Of a stretch of 64,000 nucleotides of DNA, positions 57,000 through 64,000 are shown piece by piece. Each line of letters starts with the position of its first letter. Within the stretch, counting starts at the first letter, position 1. Source of the DNA: an uncultured Acetatifactor sp. (lineage in GTDB: Bacteria > Bacillota > Clostridia > Lachnospirales > Lachnospiraceae); assembly GCF_910585425.1 (NCBI RefSeq), contig NZ_CAJUCP010000005.1:62001-126000 (forward strand). The letters run 5' to 3'. The position numbers and the translations under genes were made by a program. Below the pieces are notes generated by a model, which saw only the letters and a list, made by a program, of their open reading frames with translations, did no database searches and was not told where the DNA came from.

Positions 57000-58124
57000 T
57001 CATGCCTCAAAATAAATGACTTCAATCCGTTTCTGAAGCTCCGGCGGGAGCTCCGGCTCCTTATTGCCCAGCACAGGGTAGAACCAGGTGAACGGATTGC
57101 CGGTCTCCTCATACCGGTCCAGGAGCGCCACGAAGTCATCGTACTGGTTGGGGGCCACGAAGCAGGTGTAGGCCCCTTTGGACTCCTGGAACAGCTTCTC
57201 CTCGAAGGTCTCCACGAAGCCTGCGGTCGGCTGGGCGGTATCGATCCTGGCCAGGGCGCGGTAGATGAAATCCATCTGCCCTTCGCTGGCCTTGCTGTCC
57301 ACGCTCAGGGGCTGGTGGGTCAGGATGTCCACGCCGTTCCCGTAACAGGAAATCTGCATCCCCTGCTGCAGGAAATGGAGGCACAGCGATACTACGATCC
57401 GCAGGGACATTTCCACGGCCTCCTCTTTTTTCAGGATATTGTCGTCCTGAATGTTGAAGAAGATGCGGACGCTCTTCAGGGAGGTATAGCCCATCTGGTT
57501 CACTTTGAAGTCCCCTGTCTTGGCGGTGGCCTTCCAGTTGATGCTGCGCATGTCATCGTAGGGCTGGTACTCCCGGATGCCCCGGTATTCAAAGGGATCC
57601 TCCAGGAGATGGCGCCTGGTGAGCATCTCCCCGTTCAACTGGACGAAGGACTGGCGCAGCCTCCTGCTGTCATAGGGCTTCGGATATACGTAGAGCTCCG
57701 CCCTGACAGGCTGGTCCGCAACCATCTGCCCGAGGAAGAACAGATCGGACGCCACCAGACTGATCTCGTCTATGGTATAATACCCTCTTTTTCCCCCGGT
57801 AAACCGCAGGGTGCGGGTCACTCTCTCGCCGCCGCTGATGCGGAATACGTCATTGCGGTAATACTGATCCGTGGTGCGGGAGCCTTTCTCGTTGCCGAAT
57901 ATCAGGTGCCTGTCCGTCTTGAACTTCACCTTCAGCATGGACAGGGGGAGCCTTTTTCTGTTTTCGATGATTTCCCTCAGCTCTCCCTGCTCTCCCTCAA
58001 AGATATGGTTCGTCCCGAAGCTGAGGGAAATCCCCAGGTGCTTCTGCCAGAGCTTTTCGTAAAGACGCCTCTGGGCGATGAAAAGGAGGTAGGCGATAAG
58101 GCCGATTCCCAGTAGTTTGATCAT
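57000..58124 (-). CDS. DUF58 domain protein
   Basis: 374 residues with an N-terminal membrane segment (LLGIGLIAYLLFIAQR) and the DUF58 motif DPFEYRGIREYQPYDDMRSINWKATAKTGDFKVNQ. DUF58 proteins are partners of MoxR ATPases, resembling von Willebrand A-type folds; their role is thought to be in protein assembly or stress, and is unknown here. The gene follows moxR by 15 bp. Confidence 0.9.
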   Translation of the reverse strand: MIKLLGIGLIAYLLFIAQRRLYEKLWQKHLGISLSFGTNHIFEGEQGELREIIENRKRLPLSMLKVKFKTDRHLIFGNEKGSRTTDQYYRNDVFRISGGERVTRTLRFTGGKRGYYTIDEISLVASDLFFLGQMVADQPVRAELYVYPKPYDSRRLRQSFVQLNGEMLTRRHLLEDPFEYRGIREYQPYDDMRSINWKATAKTGDFKVNQMGYTSLKSVRIFFNIQDDNILKKEEAVEMSLRIVVSLCLHFLQQGMQISCYGNGVDILTHQPLSVDSKASEGQMDFIYRALARIDTAQPTAGFVETFEEKLFQESKGAYTCFVAPNQYDDFVALLDRYEETGNPFTWFYPVLGNKEPELPPELQKRIEVIYFEA

Positions 58125-58139
58125 TTCAATACCTCATCT

Positions 58140-59090
58140 TTACGCACGAAACTCCTCGGTGGGCACAGGGATGTTTCCAAGTATCTGCTCCATCCATTTC
58201 ACGGCATTCTCCGTGCCGCCGGAGCCATAGCCCAGCACGATCCTGTGGGCCAGCACGGGAACCACCAGCGCCTTGATGTCGTCCGGGGCCACATAGTCCC
58301 TGCCGTCCAGATAGGCATAGGCCTTTGCGCAGCGCAGCAGCGCCAGGTTCCCCCGGGGGCTTACGCCCATGACGACCTGCTCTCCCGTCCTGGTGGCCTC
58401 CACGATGTCCACCATGTATTCCTGCACGCATTTATGTACGAAAATCCGTCCAGCCTCCTCTCTGGCCGCGGCCAGCTCCTCCAGGGTCAGGACGCTTTCC
58501 AGCTCTGCCAGGGGCTCCTTATCCATGTATTTCTCCAGGATGGCCAGCTCCTCGGCCCTGTCCGGCAGACCCATGGAAAGCCGCATCATGAAGCGGTCCA
58601 TCTGGGCCTCGGGCAGGGGGAAGGTTCCCGTGGTCTCCACCGGGTTCTGGGTGGCGATGACGAAGAAGGGCTTCCCGGGCACATAGGATTCCCCGTCGAT
58701 GGTGACCTGGCGCTCCTCCATGCACTCCAGCAGGCCGGCCTGGGTCCTGGGGGTGGCGCGGTTGATTTCATCCGCCAGGAGGATATTGGTGAATACCGGC
58801 CCCTTGCGCAGGATGAATTCGTTCTTCTGTCTGTCGAAGACATTCAGTCCCGTGATGTCGCTGGGCAGAAGGTCCGGCGTGAACTGTATCCTTGCAAAAT
58901 CCGCGCTGATGCTCCTGGCCAGGGTCTTGGCCAGCTTGGTCTTGCCTGTGCCGGGCACGTCCTCCAGCAGCACGTGTCCATCCGCCAGAAGCGCCGTCAG
59001 GAGCAGCCTGGCGGTCTGTTCTTTTCCTACGATGACCTTGGCGATGTTGGACAGAATCTTATCGCCCAATACTTTTCCGTTGCTTCCCAT
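58140..59090 (-). CDS. MoxR-family AAA+ ATPase
   Basis: Chaperone-like AAA+ ATPase, 316 residues: Walker A DVPGTGKTKLAKT, Walker B NILLADEINRATPRTQAGLLE, sensor 1 IATQNPVETTGTFPLPEAQMDRF with Arg finger, and sensor 2 VSPRGNLALLRCAKAYA. First gene of a moxR-DUF58-DUF4129 operon. Start 59090 lies after a short repeat-like sequence; the SD is AAACGAAAAA-type and weak. Confidence 0.93.
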   Translation of the reverse strand: MGSNGKVLGDKILSNIAKVIVGKEQTARLLLTALLADGHVLLEDVPGTGKTKLAKTLARSISADFARIQFTPDLLPSDITGLNVFDRQKNEFILRKGPVFTNILLADEINRATPRTQAGLLECMEERQVTIDGESYVPGKPFFVIATQNPVETTGTFPLPEAQMDRFMMRLSMGLPDRAEELAILEKYMDKEPLAELESVLTLEELAAAREEAGRIFVHKCVQEYMVDIVEATRTGEQVVMGVSPRGNLALLRCAKAYAYLDGRDYVAPDDIKALVVPVLAHRIVLGYGSGGTENAVKWMEQILGNIPVPTEEFRA

Positions 59091-59103
59091 TTTTCGTTTC
59101 CCT

Positions 59104-59140
59104 CTCTTCCACTGGAATGCTTTGAATGCTTTTTTTCCAT
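59104..59140 (-). repeat. Dispersed repeat, degenerate, upstream of moxR
   Basis: On the minus strand ATGGAAAAAAAGCATTCAAA then GCATTCCAGTGGAAGAG: broken units 14-50 bp upstream of the moxR ATG, coding strand. Confidence 0.6.
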
Positions 59141-59210
59141 TCTATCATAATGCCGTCCAAAATGCCATATTTTTAAATAAGCTTTCTTACTCTTTTGAAG
59201 GAATCCCAAT

Positions 59211-59591
59211 ATGAGCGATGTGACGACGGAACAGAGGCTGCGGCTGGTGCAGCAGGTGCGCTCCCGGTATCAGGAGGACCAGTATGACCTGTCCAACAGG
59301 GAGCGGATATTGTACGGGAGGACCAGTATCAGTCCGGAAAGGGCCGCCGGATACGGCTCTTATTATGATGATTACTACCCGGAGGGAGCCTTGCCCGGGG
59401 AAGGGGCGTCGTCCTTCCGGCTGCGGCTCTTCCTCGCCATGTTCCTGGTGATGCTGGTGATCGTCATGGATGTGAACGGCATAGCAGTGGCCGGAATCAC
59501 CACGGAGAAGATCTACGAGGTGATTTCGGCCGACTATGAGGAGGTGCTGGAAACCTGGGTGGAAGCGATCTCCTCCAATGTCCGGAAATGA
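59211..59591 (+). CDS. Single-pass membrane protein of unknown family
   Basis: 126 residues that I do not recognise. The first 70 are hydrophilic and charged (RLVQQVRSRYQEDQYDLSNRERILYGR...GSYYDDYYPEG), residues about 72-95 are one hydrophobic helix (LRLFLAMFLVMLVIVMDVNGIAVAGI), and the rest is an acidic tail (YEVISADYEEVLETWVEAI). No signal peptide. The start has GAAGGAATCCCAAT. Divergent from moxR (120-bp gap) and convergent with the HelD-fusion gene (14 bp). A real gene by SD, codon use and clean end; function unknown. Confidence 0.65.
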   Translation: MSDVTTEQRLRLVQQVRSRYQEDQYDLSNRERILYGRTSISPERAAGYGSYYDDYYPEGALPGEGASSFRLRLFLAMFLVMLVIVMDVNGIAVAGITTEKIYEVISADYEEVLETWVEAISSNVRK

Positions 59592-59605
59592 GCGTCCGGC
59601 CCTGG

Positions 59606-62600
59606 TCACAATGTGCCGCAAAGGTAGGCGTAGGCGTTCAGGATGGTCTCCTGGTGCTTCCCGGCAATGAAGTAGAAATCCATCTGCCTGTGGTTTTCCG
59701 TATAGAGATAGGAGCCGTAGGCCGGGATGTCGCAGACAAAGGCGGGATGCTCTGTGGCCGCCAGGATGCCGTACCCTCTGTCGGAGAGGAAAAAGGGCAG
59801 CCCCTCTCCCCCCTGCTGGGAGATATATCTGGCGCCGCCCCGCAGGCTCAAGGACGGCTGGCCCTTCATGCCGAAGCCGTAGAGGCGTTCGTCCCTGGCC
59901 CAGTCCAGGTAGAGCCAGGTGCGCAGCTTTCTGTCCGCGGCCGTCTCTATCTGGCGGCATTCCCTGGGGCGCTCCGCCAGCAGCAGCCGGGGCTTCGCCC
60001 TCCCCGCGGAATCCTCTTCTTCTGTCAGGGCCAGGTAGCGGACCGCGCCGGTCGCCTTGTCCACCTGGAGCAGCAGTTCATCGGTGGTGAGCTCTACCAG
60101 CTTGCCCGTGTCCTTGTACATCCAGAATTTATCCGTCCGGTCTACCGCGATGGCGGGATGAACGGTGCCGTCAGGCTGGCCGCCCCGGAGGAAGGAGACT
60201 CTTACGATGGCGCTTCCCACCGGGCTCAGCCGCAGGGTTCCGTAACGGCTCTGGAGGTACAGGCCGTCGGGCTGCTTCGTGACCCAGCGGACGGAGAGGT
60301 CGATTTTGGCATGGCCCAGGGGGCGCAGCTTCTCGGTGGGCGGGATGTCGCCGAAGGCCGGAAGCGCCGGGCCGGGGCGGGCGGAGGTTCTTTCCGGAGC
60401 TTTCCGGGGCGCGGAAGTTCCCGGGGCTGTCCGGCTGCCCGTGGCCGGTCGGGGAGGCTCCGGGCGGGTGCCCCGGGAGAATGCGGATGCCGGGGAAGAT
60501 ATCCGGCTGCCCGTGGCCGGTTGGGGAGGCTCCGGGCGGGTGCCCTGGGAAAATGCGGGCGCCGTGGAAGCTGTCCGGGAGGCTCCGCTGGCTGGCGCGG
60601 CCTTTCCGGGTCTGCCGGAGGGCTCCGGGCCGCCGGTCGGCGCAGTGTTCCGCACGATGGAGACCCTGCTCCTGATGGGCGAAGCGCTGACGGCTGCCCT
60701 CCTGTCAGATGCTGCCCCTGCGGTCGGCCTCCGGACCGGCCTTTCCGCATCTGGCCTGGCTGCTGCCGATTTTGCGGCAGAACCGCCGCCAATGCCATCG
60801 GTGCCTTCTATTTCTCCGCCGGACAATTTGCTCGCAGAGGCAGCATCGCCCCTTCCGCCAGTTCTCCCTGCCGTTCCCGGGGCCGTGCGCATATCCCGGA
60901 AAGAAGACATATCTGTCATATTTTTGCCCACAGGCTCCGGCGGCGCTTCCTTCCGCTCGGGAACCGGATCCGCGATCAGCCCCGTCAGGTCCTTCGTGTG
61001 GAGCACGCACAGCTCATGGAGGGCCCTGGTAGCTGCCACATAGAGGAGCTTGGCATGTCCGTCGTCCACGGGGTACTCCGCCCTTGTGGGATCCAGGATC
61101 AGCACGGTGTCGAACTCCAGCCCCTTGGTATACTCCACCGGCAGCACCATGACGCCGTTTCCGAAGACCGCCTTCTCCAGGTCGCTCTCCATGACTTCCA
61201 GGTACTGCCCCAGCTCCTTTGCGGCCCAGTTGGCCCCATGTTGGTTCCGGCAGACTACTGCGATAGTATCATACCCCTTCTCCTGCCATGCCCTGCAGAT
61301 ATCCGCCGCCTCCCGAATGATGTCGCTCTCGCTCCTCTGGAGCACGGCCACCGGGCTGCCGTGGCGGATGATTGGCTCCACGGGATAGCTGGAAAAGCTT
61401 CCGTGGTGCAGGATTCCGGTGGCGAAGTCGGAGATTTCCACGGTGTTACGATAGCTTTTCTTCAAAATGCCGAAGCTGTCCATCTGGTCCGGCAGAAGCA
61501 GTTCCCGCAGCTCCTCCCAGTCGTTGAGACCGAAGCCGAAGTGGATGTTCTGGGACACGTCCCCCATGACGGTGTAGGTGCAGTCCTTGATGCAGAAGTG
61601 CAGGACGGAGTAGGCCATCATGCCGAAATCCTGGGCCTCGTCGATGACGATGTGGTGGGCCTCGCTGATGACCTCCGTCTCCTTGATTCTCTTGTAGAGG
61701 TAGGCCAGGGCTGCCAGGTCGTACACGTCGAACTCGTCCACCGGGATGTCCACCGCTTTTCCCTTCAGGGCCTGGAACTCCAGGAATTTCCGGTACAGGT
61801 CGTAGATGGAGCCTTTCCAGACTTTTCCGCCGTACCGGCCCCGATAGGCCTTCAGGATGGCCTTGCGCTCGGGCTCCGTGTACTTCACTCCCTTGCCCAG
61901 GAACTCTTCCTTTATCTTGATGATCAGCCGGTCGTTCAGCATGTTGATTTTGTTCTGCATGGATACCTTCGGGTTCTGGAGGATGTATCGCTCCACGGCT
62001 TCGCCGTCCACCAGCAGGATCAGGTCGTGGGGATTGACCTTTTTCCCCACAGTCTCGTCATAGACGCCGCTTTTGCCGTCCCGAAGGCCCTCCACGAACT
62101 GCCGGGGATTCAGATAGATGGATTCCCGCAGGATGCCCTCCCATTCCAGCTTGTCGCAGTAGGCCTTCAGATCCCGGAACCAGCCCAGGCCGCCCTTTAT
62201 GCTGCCCCGGTCTCCGCTCTGGCCGCCCCTCAGGATACGGTATCTCTTCTCGTCCCAGTCCTCGTACAGAAGCCTGACGAAGAGCTCCTCCATGGTCATC
62301 TGCCGTATGCCGTACACATCCAGGTCCGGCAGCACCCCTGTGATGTAATTCAGCAATATCCGGTTGCTCCCCACGATGTAGAAGTCGTCCGGCTTGAAGC
62401 GTTCCGGATAATTGTACAGGATAAAGGAGATACGGTGCATGGCCACGGTGGTCTTGCCGGAGCCCGCCACGCCCTGGACGATGATGTTGTGGTGGGGGGA
62501 CTTGCGGATGATCTCATTCTGTTCTTTCTGGATGGTGGCCACGATTTCGCTGAGCACGGCCTGCTTGTTCTTGGCCAGGTACTTGGTCAGCAGGTCGTCA

Positions 62601-63130
62601 TTGGCCACAACTTCGCTGTCGAAATAGTCCAGCAGCTTCCCGGACTCGATCTCATAGGTGCGCTTCAGCATCAGGTCGATGTCTATCCGCCTGTCTCCGG
62701 GGGCCATATAGCTGCATTTTCCCAGGCCGTTCTCGTAATAGGCATTTGCCACGGGAGCCCGCCAGTCTATGACGATCTGGTGGGTGGCGTCCTTCGCGAT
62801 GCCGCCCCGGCCGATATAGAGGGATTCCACTTTGTCCAATGCCTCGTCCCGGAAGACGATCCGCCCGAAATAGGGCTTGCCCTGGGCCTTCTCATTGCGC
62901 TCCAGGGCCCGCTTCATGTGCAGGTGCATGGTGGTAAGGTTCTCCAGGGCGTTGATCAGCTCCGGGTTGTCGTCATGGAAATGGTCCAGCATGACGTCGA
63001 TCTCCGTGCTCATGTCATCCACCTGCCTGCCGTAGCTTTCCAGATTGTCATGGATGACGGAAAGGGTCTGTTCCAGGAAAGCCTCCTCGGCCTGTCTGGT
63101 AGTGCCTTGTATTCGTTCCTCTTGCTTCAT
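59606..63130 (-). CDS. HelD-like SF1 helicase fused to a GH31 N-terminal-type beta domain
   Basis: 1174 residues in one frame. Residues 1-210: HelD-type N-terminus with antiparallel helices and YFGRIVF...SLYIGRGGI...VIDWRAPVANAYYE. Residues about 211-715: UvrD/HelD motor with Walker A GVAGSGKT (220-227), HHIVIDEAQDF (Walker B), VEYTKGLEFDTVLI and LYVAATRALHEL. HelD proteins remodel or recycle RNA polymerase. Residues about 716-925: Ala/Pro/Gly/Arg-rich linker with a 24-residue repeat (period 72 bp). Residues about 930-1174: beta-rich, with RLYGFGMKGQ, LPFFLSDRGYGILAAT and QMDFYFIAGKHQETILNAYAYLCG, closely matching the N-terminal domain of GH31 alpha-glucosidases; the frame stops exactly where the GH31 catalytic barrel would start. 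SD AAGGAAGGAG. Confidence 0.85.
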   Translation of the reverse strand: MKQEERIQGTTRQAEEAFLEQTLSVIHDNLESYGRQVDDMSTEIDVMLDHFHDDNPELINALENLTTMHLHMKRALERNEKAQGKPYFGRIVFRDEALDKVESLYIGRGGIAKDATHQIVIDWRAPVANAYYENGLGKCSYMAPGDRRIDIDLMLKRTYEIESGKLLDYFDSEVVANDDLLTKYLAKNKQAVLSEIVATIQKEQNEIIRKSPHHNIIVQGVAGSGKTTVAMHRISFILYNYPERFKPDDFYIVGSNRILLNYITGVLPDLDVYGIRQMTMEELFVRLLYEDWDEKRYRILRGGQSGDRGSIKGGLGWFRDLKAYCDKLEWEGILRESIYLNPRQFVEGLRDGKSGVYDETVGKKVNPHDLILLVDGEAVERYILQNPKVSMQNKINMLNDRLIIKIKEEFLGKGVKYTEPERKAILKAYRGRYGGKVWKGSIYDLYRKFLEFQALKGKAVDIPVDEFDVYDLAALAYLYKRIKETEVISEAHHIVIDEAQDFGMMAYSVLHFCIKDCTYTVMGDVSQNIHFGFGLNDWEELRELLLPDQMDSFGILKKSYRNTVEISDFATGILHHGSFSSYPVEPIIRHGSPVAVLQRSESDIIREAADICRAWQEKGYDTIAVVCRNQHGANWAAKELGQYLEVMESDLEKAVFGNGVMVLPVEYTKGLEFDTVLILDPTRAEYPVDDGHAKLLYVAATRALHELCVLHTKDLTGLIADPVPERKEAPPEPVGKNMTDMSSFRDMRTAPGTAGRTGGRGDAASASKLSGGEIEGTDGIGGGSAAKSAAARPDAERPVRRPTAGAASDRRAAVSASPIRSRVSIVRNTAPTGGPEPSGRPGKAAPASGASRTASTAPAFSQGTRPEPPQPATGSRISSPASAFSRGTRPEPPRPATGSRTAPGTSAPRKAPERTSARPGPALPAFGDIPPTEKLRPLGHAKIDLSVRWVTKQPDGLYLQSRYGTLRLSPVGSAIVRVSFLRGGQPDGTVHPAIAVDRTDKFWMYKDTGKLVELTTDELLLQVDKATGAVRYLALTEEEDSAGRAKPRLLLAERPRECRQIETAADRKLRTWLYLDWARDERLYGFGMKGQPSLSLRGGARYISQQGGEGLPFFLSDRGYGILAATEHPAFVCDIPAYGSYLYTENHRQMDFYFIAGKHQETILNAYAYLCGTL
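60431..60574 (-). repeat. 72-bp direct repeat in the helicase linker
   Basis: Two near-identical 72-bp blocks (offset 60431 to 60503) encoding variants of AFSQGTRPEPPQPATGSR. GC-rich, in frame. Confidence 0.8.
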
Positions 63131-63291
63131 CGGTCGCTCCTTCCTTTTGTCAAGATTTTGTCAGTTTCCTGCGTGGGTCAGTCGCGTTCGCCTGTAGATT
63201 CAGCGTGTAGTAATAATTATAGGAAAAAAAGAAAAAAATACTAGACTTTTCTTTCATAATTTGGTAGAGTGTTATATAGAATCGTGCCTGA

Positions 63292-63320
63292 AAAAAGCTG
63301 CTGTTGAACAGCAGCTTTTT
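63292..63320. terminator. Terminator for the GGDEF gene
   Basis: AAAAAGCTGCTG and CAGCAGCTTTTT form a perfect stem around a 5-nt loop (63292-63320), 37 bp past the GGDEF stop; symmetrical A/T runs allow use on both strands. Confidence 0.9.
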
Positions 63321-63356
63321 GACGTTATTTCATATATCCTTGAGGAGCCCCGCAGC

Positions 63357-64000
63357 CTACAGCTCATCATAAAACGTATAGCCGCACCTTCCGTTCTCCT
63401 TCGTGTGGTACAATGCCTGATCCGTCTGCTGGAACAGGTCGTCACTGAATCCCTTTTCCGAAAAAGCGATTCCCACGCTGACAGAATATTTCGGGAAAAC
63501 CGCCTCGTCTTCCGGGTGCTGCAGGATTTCGTTGATCGCTTCTATCTTGCTGCGGATGATCGGCTTTTTGTCCGGGCCTGTCTTTTCCATGATGACAGCG
63601 AACTCGTCCCCGCCTATCCGGAGGACATAATCCACCTTTCTGAAATTCTCGTCCAGCAGCCTGGCGACTTTGATCAGGGCCTGGTCCCCCACGTCATGTC
63701 CGTAATTGTCGTTGATGGACTTGAATACGTCCACATCGATGATCAGGAACGCGAGATGTTCGGAGGATATGCGCAGCTGGGACTTCAGCTGTTCAAAGGC
63801 CTGGCGGTTCAAAAGGCCGGTGAGGGCATCCCGCTCTGCCTTTTTGCGGAGCATGTTCTGCTGCTCCATGGTCATTTCATAGACATTGTTGTATGTAGCA
63901 GCCAGGTATTTGAATTCATAGGCGCCGGTGATTTCCAGGAAGTTGTTGTTCTTGATGCAGTTCACGTAGATCCGGATGGGGCGCAGAATCAGAACCGCTA
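63357..64000 (-). CDS. Diguanylate cyclase (GGDEF), 5' end beyond window
   Basis: Synthesises cyclic di-GMP. The frame remains open to the window end. Seen: a HAMP-like juxtamembrane stretch (LRPIRIYVNCI...EFKYLAATYNNVYEMT), a coiled linker, and a GGDEF domain starting DALTGLLNRQAFEQL, with LIIDVDVFKSINDNYGHDVGDQAL and active site RIGGDEF. An inhibitory I-site RKVD lies exactly five residues before GGDEF, so product feedback is expected. A sensor domain and membrane helices are probably encoded upstream. Confidence 0.92.
   Translation of the reverse strand, partial: AVLILRPIRIYVNCIKNNNFLEITGAYEFKYLAATYNNVYEMTMEQQNMLRKKAERDALTGLLNRQAFEQLKSQLRISSEHLAFLIIDVDVFKSINDNYGHDVGDQALIKVARLLDENFRKVDYVLRIGGDEFAVIMEKTGPDKKPIIRSKIEAINEILQHPEDEAVFPKYSVSVGIAFSEKGFSDDLFQQTDQALYHTKENGRCGYTFYDEL

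Noticed and set aside
59540..59605. A frameshifted continuation of the GH31 catalytic domain after the helicase stop
   Set aside because: The sequence beyond the stop belongs to the convergent 126-residue gene, and no GH31 barrel motif appears in any frame.
59588..63244. A very long plus-strand open frame (about 1218 codons) opposite the helicase fusion
   Set aside because: Its translation has no recognisable motifs and mirrors the codon bias of the minus-strand gene; the HelD motifs lie on the minus strand with a good SD.
1..64000. tRNA and rRNA genes
   Set aside because: Intergenic gaps were read for cloverleaf-like or CCA-ending sequences and none was convincing; a covariance search was not possible.

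Overview
The window reads as a chromosomal segment of a GC-rich Lachnospiraceae-like member of the Clostridia (Bacillota). The evidence is gene content and order rather than any marker RNA. The core blocks are radC-mreBCD-mrdA-minCDE-rodA-mgsA, rplU-prp-rpmA-obg-yhbY-nadD-yqeK-rsfS, and lexA divergent from a YneA-like gene. L27 carries the Firmicutes N-terminal extension with a Prp-type cleavage site. No rRNA, tRNA, CRISPR array, insertion sequence or prophage was recognised.

Layout: (1) 1-8.5 kb: 3' part of a MATE transporter, ruvA, then a mostly minus-strand insert (DUF6440 protein, XRE-TPR regulator, a two-subunit ABC exporter) and a MazEF module before ruvB, so ruvA and ruvB are 5.8 kb apart. 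(2) 8.5-12.9 kb: an imperfect duplication of the ruvB 3' end, a DUF3298-type lipoprotein, AT-rich HicAB, a GH43-like hydrolase and an AAA/DUF4143 ATPase. (3) 12.9-23 kb: mutS, mutL with a repeat-filled linker, a triple-domain nucleotidyltransferase-MiaA-P-loop kinase protein, a methionine-gamma-lyase-like PLP enzyme, DUF4321, radC. (4) 23-35 kb: cell-shape and division-site operon (mreBCD, PBP2, minCDE, rodA), mgsA, a D-Ala-D-Ala carboxypeptidase, a P-loop protein and a HlyD-like protein. (5) 35-44.2 kb: yggS, sepF, aroB, lspA, rluD, a cytidylate-kinase-like gene, then the L21/L27/Obg/NadD/RsfS block. (6) 44.2-50.6 kb: DUF378, lexA/yneA SOS pair, a Xer-type recombinase, ttcA-like, rubrerythrin, AI-2E-type permease, dtd. 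(7) 50.6-64 kb: mainly minus strand: NUDIX, RNase G, DUF2344 and radical-SAM partners, a DUF4129/DUF58/MoxR operon, an orphan membrane protein, a HelD-type helicase with an unusual C-terminus, and a GGDEF protein cut by the window end.

Three observations stand out. First, a short repeat (unit TGGAAGAAGAGCATTCCA, 18 nt, open in all six frames, able to fold as a small hairpin) occurs at about a dozen loci, nearly always within roughly 150 nt of a start codon and on the same strand as the gene; at several genes it contributes N-terminal codons and in rluD it is read in frame inside the protein. Second, a HelD-like SF1 helicase is fused through a low-complexity linker to what looks like the N-terminal beta domain of a GH31 glycosidase, ending where the catalytic barrel would begin. 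Third, MiaA is sandwiched in one reading frame between an N-terminal nucleotidyltransferase-like domain and a C-terminal P-loop kinase domain.

Family assignments are from reading translated sequence and motifs; no database search was run. Start codons were chosen by Shine-Dalgarno spacing and are flagged where ambiguous.
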